Below are positions 12,301 through 21,524 of a stretch of 64,000 bases of DNA, piece by piece. The stretch covers positions 186,001 through 250,000 of the forward strand of contig JBEWZL010000011.1 in the NCBI GenBank assembly GCA_045837725.1, given 5' to 3'. This stretch comes from Vermamoeba vermiformis (taxonomy: Eukaryota; Tubulinea; Echinamoebida). Within the stretch, counting starts at the first letter, position 1, and every line of letters starts with the position of its first letter. Below the pieces are notes generated by a model, which did not search any database, was not told the DNA's origin, and saw nothing but the letters and a program-made list of their open reading frames with translations. The translations under genes were made by a program, and so were the position numbers.

Positions 12301-12489
12301 GGGAAGCACAAATTGGCGGTTTCAATTAATTAACATTAGTTTTATTTTCGGTAAGCTAATTTATTGTGCCTACCGTAGTATATTATTGGAGATAGGGTAG
12401 CTACGATTGAGCATAGATTCGTGCGTGCTTACCGGTTCCAGCTCTGGTATCACGTCGGGTAGAAAAGAAATAGGCTGGTCTGTTTCCAT
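9301..12489 (-). CDS. Seven-transmembrane receptor fused to phosphatidylinositol phosphate kinase (RpkA type)
   Basis: About fifteen exons on the minus strand. The N-terminal half (12489 to about 10800) carries seven hydrophobic segments, including ATFLISYMIALPLSF, IIYVLPLCIVIFGAFAV, LLCLNFAVTGILPLFAF and AVICFAFVSQNL. A basic linker (KRENGVQKKTLMRIRQK) follows. The C-terminal half is a PIP kinase: SDSFMLFTTDKKYIIKT, RFYGLL, ERYDMKGSWVGR, DMKG-type substrate loop, MDYSILLGIH and IGIIDVLTIYNIKKKLE. The family phosphorylates phosphatidylinositol phosphates at the plasma membrane; in Dictyostelium the homologue RpkA acts in cell-density sensing and phagocytosis. The fusion means ligand binding and PIP2 synthesis may be coupled in one polypeptide. 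The first exon encodes a short Pro/Glu-rich tail (METDQPISFLPDVIPELEP) outside the helices. Exon borders are inferred from GT...AG and frame, so single residues may be off. The domain calls are strong. Confidence 0.88.
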
Positions 12490-13169
12490 AATATATTTAC
12501 GGTGACTGTATGTTTCGTTTTACTGCGAGATCGTGCGTTTTCAAAATCTGCAGATTACGGTGGCCGATCGCGTAATCTCCAGCGCCATACTTTCGAAAAA
12601 AATATACAAATAAATAGTTGTGGTGTTTCGGTGAAAGTTTAGCGAGCTGACAATTATTGTCGCTGTGAGTGTGTTTAGTGAGGAAAATCAAAGGAATAAT
12701 TTTTGCCCGTCAAAAATTTACGCTCGGCACGCTGTCGGAACCTTCTCTTGAACTTTTGTTGTGTTCGTTATTTTCTCTCTCTGTACGTTTAATTGTGGGG
12801 TTACTCATTGGTAGCATAAATTTCTCGGACCTACTTCCAAACTCGAATACACTGGATCTGCAGCTTGTTTTTGTGTGTTTTGCTCGTTTTTTCATTTGCT
12901 GCAGTTAGTTTGGAACTGGCTGAATTCATGTGCTGCTGCCAAGCTGAAGCCATGCTTGATGAGAAGCAGCTCTCTTCAAACAATTTATACCGCTGCTTAT
13001 TCAATGCAAACGGTTTCCAGTGAAAATAATAAATGGTCATTGTTACGTCGAAATATTGAAGTATCGAGTAAGTGAAATAATTTCAGCAATTCAATGACTA
13101 TTTAATACACTTAATTGTATAAGCGAAATAGTCGTGCTTCATATTATTTAATCAATTTGTTAAATTTAG
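12490..13169. other. Gene-free stretch at the edge of the mobile island
   Basis: No reading frame here has splice-consistent extensions or family motifs. It is AT-rich with short T runs. It includes the promoter of the receptor kinase, which is read leftwards from 12489. I see no repeat or terminal inverted sequence in it. Confidence 0.5.
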
Positions 13170-13753
13170 GTGTAATCTCCCAAGTCTCCACCTGCTCAAA
13201 CATTAACAACTGTTGGTCTGGCATGCATTTTTGCTTACCAGTGTAGTCACCAAAGGGAATAACAAGGCAGTAACCGTCTTTGTAGTCACCGCTGTCGATG
13301 TGGGCATGCCATCGATGTTGATCGCCATCACTTTGAACACCGTAGTTATAGCATTGGGATCTCCATTGACAGCGACATAGTCCCTGTACATTTGTGGGAA
13401 GTGATTCTTGACAAGGACGTCCACGGCATCAAGCAAACCAATCTCACGAAAGCTAGCCAACAGAGCTTCAATGCTGGGGACATTTTTATCTTTTGAGTGA
13501 GCTGTTGCAACGATATTCTTGCTTCCATGAGGAGACCACGCTCCAGCATGATATGACCAGGAGTTTATGCAGCCACGTCCATGCTTTCGTCATTTTCGCT
13601 ATAAGAACTTCAGCAAGGCCCCCCAAGCTCCTCGCCAAATCTTTTCAGGCACAGCCTGGGCAATGCTCTTTGCCAGTGTGTGGAATTGGCTCTTCATTCC
13701 CAGGCCGCAGCAGTTGTTTATCACCGGTGAACACTGTAAATTCATCTACTGGT
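13170..13753 (-). pseudogene. Decayed 2-oxoglutarate/Fe(II) dioxygenase fragment (TET/JBP-like)
   Basis: The minus strand shows pieces of one protein in more than one frame: WSYHAGAWSPHGSKNIVATA, FREIGLLDAVDVLVKNHFPQMYR (part), FKVMAIN and HIDSGDYKDGYCLVIPFGDY. The His-x-Asp motif (HID) followed by a CLVIPFGDYTGG core is typical of the dioxygenase superfamily that includes TET/JBP-like enzymes. Fungal relatives of those enzymes are carried by KDZ transposons. A small intron (GTAAGC to GAGCAG) is still recognisable near 13195-13245. The reading frame is broken and the gene is truncated at both ends; the left border of the gypsy element cuts it at 13753. It is therefore a remnant rather than a working enzyme. 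The family call rests on motif memory, so treat the TET/JBP label as tentative. Confidence 0.5.
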
Positions 13754-13841
13754 TGTGTTATGACCCGTTCTGTGATAGTGTGAACGGTCGTTTATTTATA
13801 TAAAGTACACGAGATATACACGAGATATTTGTCTCATCACA
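13754..13841 (-). repeat. Short LTR of the gypsy element
   Basis: An 88-bp segment with TGTG...CACA ends abuts a purine tract (13842-13855 on the minus strand, AAAGGGAGGAA) that serves as the polypurine tract. Read with the element it contains a TATATAAATA box and a tandem 11-bp repeat (CACGAGATATA type). It is very short for a Ty3/gypsy LTR. The outer neighbour is CTGGT, a candidate for a 5-bp target duplication that I could not pair with a second copy. Confidence 0.6.
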
Positions 13842-14057
13842 TTCCTCCCTTTCAGACTCTTGACGGCCTCGGCAAGCGTTCTAAAATAGTCTTCTTCTCT
13901 TTGAATTGTGCTTCTCTTTGCCTTCATGACTGCGCTTCTTTTCACGTGAAATTTCTTGTTCGAAGATCTCGGCGAAGTTGGTAAGGCAAGTGCGTAAGAA
14001 TTCGAGCAACTCTTGATGTGATTTAATTGCATTAATTTGTTCTTTGAAACGTTTAAT

Positions 14058-17000
14058 TCACTTGTTGCTTGCAATATTATCGCCGGAGAGAGTCTGTTTT
14101 AATTCTTTCTTGATAGGCGCGAGAGGGGAGGAAGGATTATCGCGGTTTGCTAAATACAAACGTTTTAACGCATTGAATATAATCATACCGTATTTAGGTG
14201 TCTTCCATTCTGGCTCTACGTATGGCTCTGTTTGATCTGTCGTACTGACAGTCGGATTCGCAGCGATATTAGATTGATTATTATTATTATCACTAACGTT
14301 AGTATTGTTATTATTTGTATTATCATTAAAATCGTCTACTATTTCAGTGTCATCAACGGGTGTTTTGTCTTCAATTTGCTTCGTGTTAAATGACGCTTTT
14401 GTATAATCAAAATTGTCGTTTTTATGAACGGAAATAAATTCGGTAGGTGGTGTAACTGACGTGCATAATTTCAAACGATCAACGTTAATATAATGGTCGA
14501 GAATTTCTCCGTCTGGATTTGCAATTACGTATGTGAGCGGAGATCTTCGCGCGACAACGGTATAAGGACCTGACCAGGGTAAAGAGAATTTAGGAATTTG
14601 ACCTGGCACGCTTCGCGGCAGCCAATAAAACCAAACACGGTCGCCAATTTTAAATTGTGAGTCGCGACGATATTCATTATAATATTCTTTCATTCTATTT
14701 TGAGTCGCAACGATATTTTCGGTAATATATTTACGAGCAATATCTCTACCTTTAATAATTTCATCTAACACTTCATTATTGTTTAAATTTTCGTTTAAAT
14801 CTGGTGCGTCAGGAAAAATTCGGTCTATAATTTGATCAGAGTCATACCCGTATAAAGCAAAGAAAGGACTATAACCAATAGTTGGATGTTTTGCTTTGCG
14901 GTACGCGTTTTGAACGTATTTTAAATAAATATCCCACTCGCCTTGATTATCGTGGACGTATACTGATAAAAGCGTCGCGAGCGTATGATTAAATCTTTCA
15001 ACAAGTCCGTCTGTTTGTGGGTGATAAGTTGTTGTAAATGACGGTTTTGTTTTAAAATATTGTAAGATCTCTTCGCGAAATTTGTTTCTAAAACTCGATC
15101 CGCGATCCGAAAGAACTCTAAGCGGTGGATTATGCTCAATAACAACGTAATCTATATACGCTTTAGCTACTGATTTCGCACTAATGTCCTTTAACGGGAC
15201 ACAAATTGGAAATCGCGTTAAATAATCGCAAAATACGATAATATATCTATAACCACGTTTAGTTAACGGCAACGGACCAAGAATATCCATGCCGATCAAT
15301 TCCCACGGTTTTGAGACCTTAATTGGTTTTAAATAACCCGCTTTATAAACGCGAGGAGTCTTTCGTGCAATGCATTTAACACACGAGCGTTTAAATTTCT
15401 CTGGAATAGCGAGACATAATTTCGCGTGTGAAGGATTATGATCTTGATATTTTAATTTATATAATAGTCCGTTTTGCATATATAGATCCGAGCATTTACG
15501 TAAAAATTCAATCCCCGATCTGTGTGGTACGCAATCGCGTTCAAAGTAATCTATATATAATTTTAATTTAGGATCGTTTAATTGTTCTTGTCTGAATTTA
15601 TCCGGATTCGACGCAAAATTAAATTCGAGAGTAGATTCGATTGTCATCGAATTAATTGTGAAATTTGGAAGTCTAGATAGAGAATCTGCATTACCGTTTT
15701 TACGACCAGGTTTAGCACGAACTGTGAAGTTGTAATCCGCGAGAGCCATTTTCCAACGAGCAACCTTGCCGTTCATCGCTCTGAATGAGTCCATAAATTC
15801 GAGAGATTTATGATCTGTCTCTATTATAAAAGGTTGACCGTATAAATAAGATCTAAAATGTTTTATAGCTTCGACAGCTGCGAGGCATTCCCGTTCAGTC
15901 GCCGACGATTTAGCTTCACTATCCGTTAATTTGCGCGACCAATACGCAACAGGGTGGTCTTTGCCTTTCTCATCACATTGTGAGAGTACGGCACCGATTC
16001 CAAAAGCGGATGCGTCGACTTGAAGAATAAACGGTTTGTTAAAATCAGGATAATGCATAATTGGTTGACTTATTAAGCACGTTTTTAATCTATTGAATGC
16101 TGCAGAGCATTCTGTAGTCCATTCGAAAGTATTATTTTTCTTTAATAAATCCGTTAATGGGCGAGCTTTCTGCGCGAAATTACGAACGAATCTACGATAA
16201 TAATTACAAATACCCAAAAATGAGCGCACTTGAGTGACACTTTCTTTAATGCGGTCTTCATGCCAACTCGAAATTGCTCTAATTTTATCCGGGTCTGGTT
16301 TAATTCCTTTTTCGCTAATAATATGCCCGAGATAATTTGTTTCATAATAAGCGAATCTACATTTTGACGGTTTAACTTTTAGATTTGATCCACGGAGGCG
16401 ATCGAATACTTCGCGTAATCTACTCATGTGCTCGTCGAAAGTGCGCGAGAAAACTAATATATCATCTATGTAGACAAGACACGTTTTCCAATTTAATCCT
16501 GCTAGTGTCACGTTCATTAATCTTTGAAAAGTAGCAGGTGCGTTAGTCAAACCAAATGGCATGACGTTAAATTCGTATAAACCCGAATGTGTTGTAAAAG
16601 CAGTCTTTTCTTTGTCTTCTTCGCGAATTGGAATTTGATAATATCCAGAAATTAGATCTAACGTTGTAAAATATTTCATGTGCGACAAATGATTCAACGC
16701 GTCATCGATCCTCGGAAGAGGATATACATCCTTCTTTGTTACAGCATTTAATTTACGATAGTCAATGCAAAAACGTTTTGTTCCGTCTTTCTTTTTCACT
16801 AATAAGACAGGCGACGACCACGGAGAACTAGATGGTCGTATTTGTTGATTGTCTAACATGCGTTGGACAAATTCATCTATTTCTTTACGCTCTGACGGCG
16901 ATAATTTAGAGAATGGTCTAGACCTAACAGGGCCGTCTGTAACTTGAATTTCGTGTTTTACTTTATCCGTTGTAGTTTTTAATTCAGACGAGAATACGTC

Positions 17001-17990
17001 TTCGAATTCTTTAATGAATTCTTTTAGTGCCTCGATTTCGTTGCGACTTAATTTCGGATTAATTTGAGGGGACTGTGACGCAGGAAGGGAGACACGATCC
17101 TGTTGATGTACTTTTTCCATCGCGAGGATAACCTTAGTCCTTTCCGCATTCCCACGGAACATTGGATTCGAGAGACTTTGCGATGTTACGGGAGGGGTAT
17201 TAGCGGACGCATCATCATCTGAATCCGTTGTTCTAGTCCTATTCGTTCTATTCTCTGCCGAATTGTCGTCTAGAATAATTTCAAAACCATATTGATCTAG
17301 ACATACACTAAAGTTTCGCGTGGCTCGCGCTACTAGACTACTGTGCAAAACTAAAGTGTTTCGGTTCTCAGAGTTAGTCACGAACACATCGACAGTGTTG
17401 TTCGGACGTACAACCCCCATCTGTCTTCCAACAACTGCGCGATGCCGAGAATCAGACATCTCGATCAACAAATTGTCACCTACTTTCAAGTTGTTCTCCT
17501 TACTAAATTTACATCGAATAATAATTCCTGAGTGACTTGGCACTTTAATCGTACTACATGAATAGAGCGCAATTTCAAATTCTTTATCATTACTACAATC
17601 AATCATATTAATCTCGTTTGCTGTCCACGCAACTTTGTTCGCAATCATTAACTCAGCTTTAGCGGTAGTGAGCGTGTCCATTCCAAGTAATAAATCGAAT
17701 CTGAAATTCTCGATATATAATGCTGTAACAGGGATCGATACGTCATTGATCTCAATATTAAATTGTGCGTATTTGTTCGCATATATAATCTCAGAGTTTG
17801 CAACTCGTAATGTATATTGTCTCGTGTTGTATAATATGATATTGGGATACTTATTAATGAAATTGTTATTGATAACAGAGACTGATGCTCCAGTATCAAT
17901 TAATGCTTGAATATTAGTGTTATATAATTTGACCGTTACGAAAGGTAATTTCGTGGACTGAATTAAATTAACGAGCAGCTCAGAGTCCAC
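14058..17990 (-). CDS. Gypsy pol polyprotein
   Basis: A 1310-residue frame. In order it shows an aspartic protease (DTGAS near residue 32), reverse transcriptase (FCIDYRKLN, then the YIDD box in CLVYIDDILVFS), RNase H (LQVDASAFGIGAVLSQ) and an integrase core (WELIGMDILGPLP, YHPQTDGLVERFNHTL). A chromo-like tail common in chromoviruses is not apparent; the C-terminus is an Asn-rich, acidic low-complexity stretch. The frame begins right at the end of gag and, read upstream, overlaps it in the -1 phase, as in gypsy elements that use frameshifting. The reading frame looks whole. Confidence 0.92.
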   Translation of the reverse strand: MDSELLVNLIQSTKLPFVTVKLYNTNIQALIDTGASVSVINNNFINKYPNIILYNTRQYTLRVANSEIIYANKYAQFNIEINDVSIPVTALYIENFRFDLLLGMDTLTTAKAELMIANKVAWTANEINMIDCSNDKEFEIALYSCSTIKVPSHSGIIIRCKFSKENNLKVGDNLLIEMSDSRHRAVVGRQMGVVRPNNTVDVFVTNSENRNTLVLHSSLVARATRNFSVCLDQYGFEIILDDNSAENRTNRTRTTDSDDDASANTPPVTSQSLSNPMFRGNAERTKVILAMEKVHQQDRVSLPASQSPQINPKLSRNEIEALKEFIKEFEDVFSSELKTTTDKVKHEIQVTDGPVRSRPFSKLSPSERKEIDEFVQRMLDNQQIRPSSSPWSSPVLLVKKKDGTKRFCIDYRKLNAVTKKDVYPLPRIDDALNHLSHMKYFTTLDLISGYYQIPIREEDKEKTAFTTHSGLYEFNVMPFGLTNAPATFQRLMNVTLAGLNWKTCLVYIDDILVFSRTFDEHMSRLREVFDRLRGSNLKVKPSKCRFAYYETNYLGHIISEKGIKPDPDKIRAISSWHEDRIKESVTQVRSFLGICNYYRRFVRNFAQKARPLTDLLKKNNTFEWTTECSAAFNRLKTCLISQPIMHYPDFNKPFILQVDASAFGIGAVLSQCDEKGKDHPVAYWSRKLTDSEAKSSATERECLAAVEAIKHFRSYLYGQPFIIETDHKSLEFMDSFRAMNGKVARWKMALADYNFTVRAKPGRKNGNADSLSRLPNFTINSMTIESTLEFNFASNPDKFRQEQLNDPKLKLYIDYFERDCVPHRSGIEFLRKCSDLYMQNGLLYKLKYQDHNPSHAKLCLAIPEKFKRSCVKCIARKTPRVYKAGYLKPIKVSKPWELIGMDILGPLPLTKRGYRYIIVFCDYLTRFPICVPLKDISAKSVAKAYIDYVVIEHNPPLRVLSDRGSSFRNKFREEILQYFKTKPSFTTTYHPQTDGLVERFNHTLATLLSVYVHDNQGEWDIYLKYVQNAYRKAKHPTIGYSPFFALYGYDSDQIIDRIFPDAPDLNENLNNNEVLDEIIKGRDIARKYITENIVATQNRMKEYYNEYRRDSQFKIGDRVWFYWLPRSVPGQIPKFSLPWSGPYTVVARRSPLTYVIANPDGEILDHYINVDRLKLCTSVTPPTEFISVHKNDNFDYTKASFNTKQIEDKTPVDDTEIVDDFNDNTNNNNTNVSDNNNNQSNIAANPTVSTTDQTEPYVEPEWKTPKYGMIIFNALKRLYLANRDNPSSPLAPIKKELKQTLSGDNIASNK

Positions 17991-17992
17991 GT

Positions 17993-19282
17993 CTAACTGC
18001 TCTGATTGCCATTTCCCTGCCTCTTTCCATTGTTGTTTTGTTGTTGATTTGGGTTACCGGTAAAGTTCGGCATCATGTTATTATTATACGTTTGGTTTGG
18101 ATTGCCGTTAAAGTTAGGATTCATGTTTGGTAACGCGTAAAATGGTTGAAACGGAAGGGCTTGAGGAAGTACGAAAGGGAGGTATTGATTTTGATTTTGA
18201 GGCATTTGTTGTTGTTGATTATTGTTATTGTTATATCGACGACGATTGAAAGAACCTCGTTGGTTACCACGGTTATCATTGTATTGTTGTGAATAATTTG
18301 GTTTCCCACGTTGAGGAAACGGTCTACCTCGGTTGGGGTTACCTCGAAAATTTGGCTTACCACGAGTAGAAATGAAATTTACGTCATCAATTGGATTGTT
18401 ATTATTTTGAGTAGTCTCGGTATCATTTACCTGAGTTACAGCATTCACAGTTCCAGTCGCGTTCGTTTTCGCAGCTTTCGGTTTGATGATAATACTCCAT
18501 GGCAAGTTGACCATTGCGCTTGAGAGTCGCGAGTAATCTGTCATCATCGAGACCATGTTCGTACGTACGTGCGTGCTCACGTGTTCTGGGAGGGCATCAA
18601 GCAAATACTTGATCTTGTCGGGATCTGACGATGGGTACGATGCAAAATGAGAGTTGAAGCGAGTGTAGAACTGATTAAAAGTCTCTTTTTCAGGGTCCCA
18701 TCTCTCGTTCGATATTTCGCTTTGCTTGACCATGTTGCTTTCAGGAGCGATGTAGTTTGTCGCAAGCCATTTAGCAGCTGATACCATGTCTTGTTTGAAC
18801 TCTTGTGATGCTCCATTCCATGCTTTCAAAGGGCCACCAGCCAATTTACGACCAAATATGAGCAACTGTTCCTTCGCTGATAACTTGTGAAATTGGACAA
18901 GGCTGTAGAACGATTCCAACCATGTGGTGCTATCCTTTTGTTTAACCATATCGAACGGTTTGCAATTGGTGTCTGCGATAGCGTCCTTCAATCGACGATT
19001 GCCAGCCAATTTATCGTTGAGCGTTTTGACTTCGGTTTTAAGTTGGTTGTTTTCGCTTTGGATGCGAGTAATATCGTTTCTTAATTGAGCATTTTCTTGA
19101 CGTACCAATTGGTGTAAATTATACAAGTCCATGTATTGTTTTCGATAATCTTCCAGATTTGATGCAGATGCGGGAGTACTTTCGCTGGCAATATCAATTT
19201 CTTCGTCTTCAGATATGGCAAGGTCCGCGAGTCTCAGTCCAAATGATCGGAGAAATTGCATTTGGCAAATTGAATTTTTCAT
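17993..19282 (-). CDS. Gypsy gag-like protein
   Basis: An open frame of about 430 residues ahead of pol. It has an acidic N-terminus, a leucine-zipper-like coiled coil (about residues 40-95), a retrotransposon gag core with WLESFYSLVQFHKLS and FNQFYTRFNSHFASY, then a long Asn/Gln/Gly/Arg-rich tail with many RG and RGNP units. The RG-rich tail probably serves as the nucleic-acid-binding part in place of CCHC knuckles, which I do not see. The start is set at the first ATG inside the open frame (19282); another at 19261 is equally possible. Confidence 0.8.
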   Translation of the reverse strand: MKNSICQMQFLRSFGLRLADLAISEDEEIDIASESTPASASNLEDYRKQYMDLYNLHQLVRQENAQLRNDITRIQSENNQLKTEVKTLNDKLAGNRRLKDAIADTNCKPFDMVKQKDSTTWLESFYSLVQFHKLSAKEQLLIFGRKLAGGPLKAWNGASQEFKQDMVSAAKWLATNYIAPESNMVKQSEISNERWDPEKETFNQFYTRFNSHFASYPSSDPDKIKYLLDALPEHVSTHVRTNMVSMMTDYSRLSSAMVNLPWSIIIKPKAAKTNATGTVNAVTQVNDTETTQNNNNPIDDVNFISTRGKPNFRGNPNRGRPFPQRGKPNYSQQYNDNRGNQRGSFNRRRYNNNNNQQQQMPQNQNQYLPFVLPQALPFQPFYALPNMNPNFNGNPNQTYNNNMMPNFTGNPNQQQNNNGKRQGNGNQSS

Positions 19283-19313
19283 ACCGTTTATTATAATTTG
19301 TAGTATGACATAA

Positions 19314-21368
19314 TTAAATATTTTGTTCTTCAAACTCTTCTACCAAATCATCACATTGCAAGTCTGATTCGGGAATCCACGAGTTAAATGAGTTGTCGTA
19401 ACCAGCCCATTTTACTTCGTACTGAACTTGGTTCTTAACTTTTCGTTTGCCAACAATGCATTCCACTTCAAATTCTTCACCTTCAGATCTTTCATCTTCG
19501 GTGGGAGCACTTGTTCCTTTTGGATGGTTGACTCCCACCACAGTTGTATGTCTTTCAATCCATTCTCCAACAGTATTCTGATTTGTGCACTTGTCAAATT
19601 GAAACTTTAAGCAGTGAGTACAGACGCAAGGCCATCTACGCATGTAAAGCTTGTTTGGTTGTCTTGAAAACACAAAGTCATAGCATGATTTAATGCCAGA
19701 AACAGTTGAAACATCTTCTTCAGTATCATTGTATTGAATATTTAGGACAGTTGAAGAACCTCCTTCAATTGTTGACCAATAAGCTGCTAAATCTTCTGGG
19801 GTGTCAATAAATCCATCTTCTTTCAGAACATGAATACGGGCTTTCTTTTTCAACAGTGCACCACGTCCATCACACTCTCCTTTTCCATGGTAAGCAGGGT
19901 CGATAATCCAGCGTAAATGAAGACCAAGAGTTGAGAAAACCTTGGTTCCCCAGTGCATTGAGCGACGATTCTTGAAGTGTTGCATTCCTCCATCAGTTAG
20001 TAGAATGCAGTGGCAAACATCATTGCCTAAATCTAACAGTGGAAGAAGTGCAGTAAATGCCTTTTGGAATACCACAGATGTGTGGTATAGGTAAGGTGAA
20101 ACAAACGCGTGGTACTTTTTGATGATGTCTGGCTGTTCTCTGGTACTTAATGCACTGTGGTACCAAATGGTTGCAATCAGGACAGTAGTTTGTCGCCTTC
20201 CATAAAATGCATTGCCAACTTCAATTGAACTAATGTGAGAGTAGTTCATTAGAAAGTCCCAGCGCATCATGACTGTATCCATTGGAAGCTGTGCTTTCAA
20301 TGTTTTGATTGTTGACTTCTGCCATTCAACATGAAGCTTGTGGTCTTTTGCTTTGGAGGTAGCCTCTTTGTAGCCCTGAAGGAATTGTTGCCTTGTACTG
20401 TTGTGCGAAACATGTACCATCTGATTGGGTGCATACTTGTCTCGATCATTAAGAAGTGCTTTTGAAGGAATAGGAACTATCCAGTTCTCAGCAGCTTGAG
20501 ATTGAAATTCAACTGGACAGTCATCAACAGAACAGGTGCAATCAGGTGTGCAGTCAGCACCATGATTACAAGCAGAACAGTAGAGACACAGGCACTGACA
20601 TCTATCATGCCACTGACGTCGTTTCTGCTGGAGCATCTTTGTCCAATGATGAGCAGAGGAGCAGGTTGGGCACAAACCAGAGTAGTAACGTTGCAAGTAA
20701 ACACACTTTGGAACTAAGGAGTAAAAGGTAGAACAGCCAACTCCATTTGGGCAATCAGTCTATTGACAATGTTAGTAAAAGTAGAAAATGGACGCGCGGC
20801 GCGTTGACGGAATGGGTACCTTGTACTGCTGAAAAAGTTCACCAATTGAGGAGTCACGATAATGCATAACTTGGAAGCCCCAAGAACCATTTGCTTCACG
20901 TTGGCGAACAACATTGGATGAATTGGCAGAGGCACGGCAGTGATCCAAAATCCAGTTTGTAACAAGAGAGGGTTCGACTGGGAGCCTGCTAGCTTTGTAT
21001 TGGGTCTTTGTAACAAACTTGTTGTGTTTGCCGGTTAATAAACTGTCACGAAGCTTTTCACGGGCATCCAATAGAGCTCTGGTAATGCTGCGTGTTGAAA
21101 TGCCAAGAACTTCTGCCTGAGCTTTGTCTGTTTCGTCTGACAACATGGTGCCCAAACTGCCACGAAAGAAGCCAGAAACTCGTTCTGATTTGGCGGCAAC
21201 GCGAAGAGCTTGTGAGTAATTGGAAAGCAAATTATGCTTTGTCGAAGAGCAACTGAGGACGTGCAAATGTGGTGCAATTCGTTGGTGCTTGAATACTTGA
21301 AGGAGCTCTGGTTCAATGCGCTCTGGCGGAATTTGAGAGAAAGTAGCAAGGAGTAGGTGTTGGTACAT
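19314..21368 (-). CDS. DDE-type transposase with cysteine-rich domain and C-terminal chromodomain
   Basis: Two exons (21368-20820 and 20759-19314) joined by a 60-bp GT...AG intron give 664 residues in one frame. The N-terminus has a helical segment that could be a DNA-binding HTH (GISTRSITRALLDAREKLRD). At about residues 210-265 there is a Cys-rich cluster (CPTC, CQCLCLYCSAC, CTPDCTC). The catalytic-type core shows LLTDGGMQHFKNRRS near residue 439 and HGKGECDGRGA near 474, a pattern I associate with a group of eukaryotic RNase-H-fold transposases. Residues about 612-662 form a chromodomain (FEVECIVGKRKV, YEVKWAGYDNSFNSWIPESD), which in other proteins reads methylated histone tails. It should cut and paste DNA and may target chromatin marks. 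It stops about 30 bp from the gypsy gag ATG and stands head to head with the ParB-like gene. The transposase superfamily is not settled. The frame looks intact. Confidence 0.78.
20790..20806. repeat. 17-bp GC palindrome, copy in transposase intron
   Basis: GGACGCGCGGCGCGTTG is a near-perfect palindrome (8-bp arms, one central base). It lies inside the only intron of the transposase gene (20760-20819). Confidence 0.85.
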
Positions 21369-21420
21369 CTGTGTTATTGTTCGTGAAGGAGTACTTGAAA
21401 TAAATTAGTAAAGGGAGAGT

Positions 21421-21437
21421 GAACGCGCCGCGCGTTC
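21421..21437. repeat. 17-bp GC palindrome, copy between divergent genes
   Basis: GAACGCGCCGCGCGTTC has perfect 8-bp arms around a central C. It sits in the 156-bp gap between the start of the transposase (21368) and the start of the ParB-like gene (21525), where promoter elements for both should lie. Confidence 0.9.
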
Positions 21438-21524
21438 ATAGTTTTTATTAATTTTATTATGAAAAAAAAAATAAAAAGCAGTTGTTCTTTCATTATTTTC
21501 AATTTTTCAAACAGTGCACCACAA

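Larger units (their letters stand above)
13754..19300 (-). mobile_element. Ty3/gypsy LTR retrotransposon
   Basis: The element is read right to left: gag (19282-17993), pol (17990-14058), a short 3-prime untranslated region, polypurine tract and LTR (13841-13754). Both main reading frames look whole, so the copy is probably young. A second LTR is not recognisable at the gag end, where the transposase gene stops within about 35 bp of the first gag ATG, so age cannot be read from LTR pairs. Pol has the order protease, reverse transcriptase, RNase H, integrase, which is the Ty3/gypsy (Metaviridae) order. No envelope gene is seen. The element is a fossil-type insertion within the mobile island. 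Confidence 0.85.

Noticed and set aside
12669-12908. Plus-strand frame of 79 codons
   Set aside because: Composition is that of random AT-rich DNA, the start is not ATG-supported by context, and an overlapping minus frame is just as open.
13739-13760. A 15-bp match (TACTGGTTGTGTTAT) between the outer edge of the gypsy LTR and position about 63922
   Set aside because: The second place is coding sequence of the Crinkler-like gene and the similarity does not extend on either side, so it is taken as chance rather than a second LTR or an insertion scar.
15965-15985. TCTCATCACATTGTGAG as a possible internal LTR end
   Set aside because: It is part of the RNase H coding region of pol, and only about ten bases resemble the LTR end.
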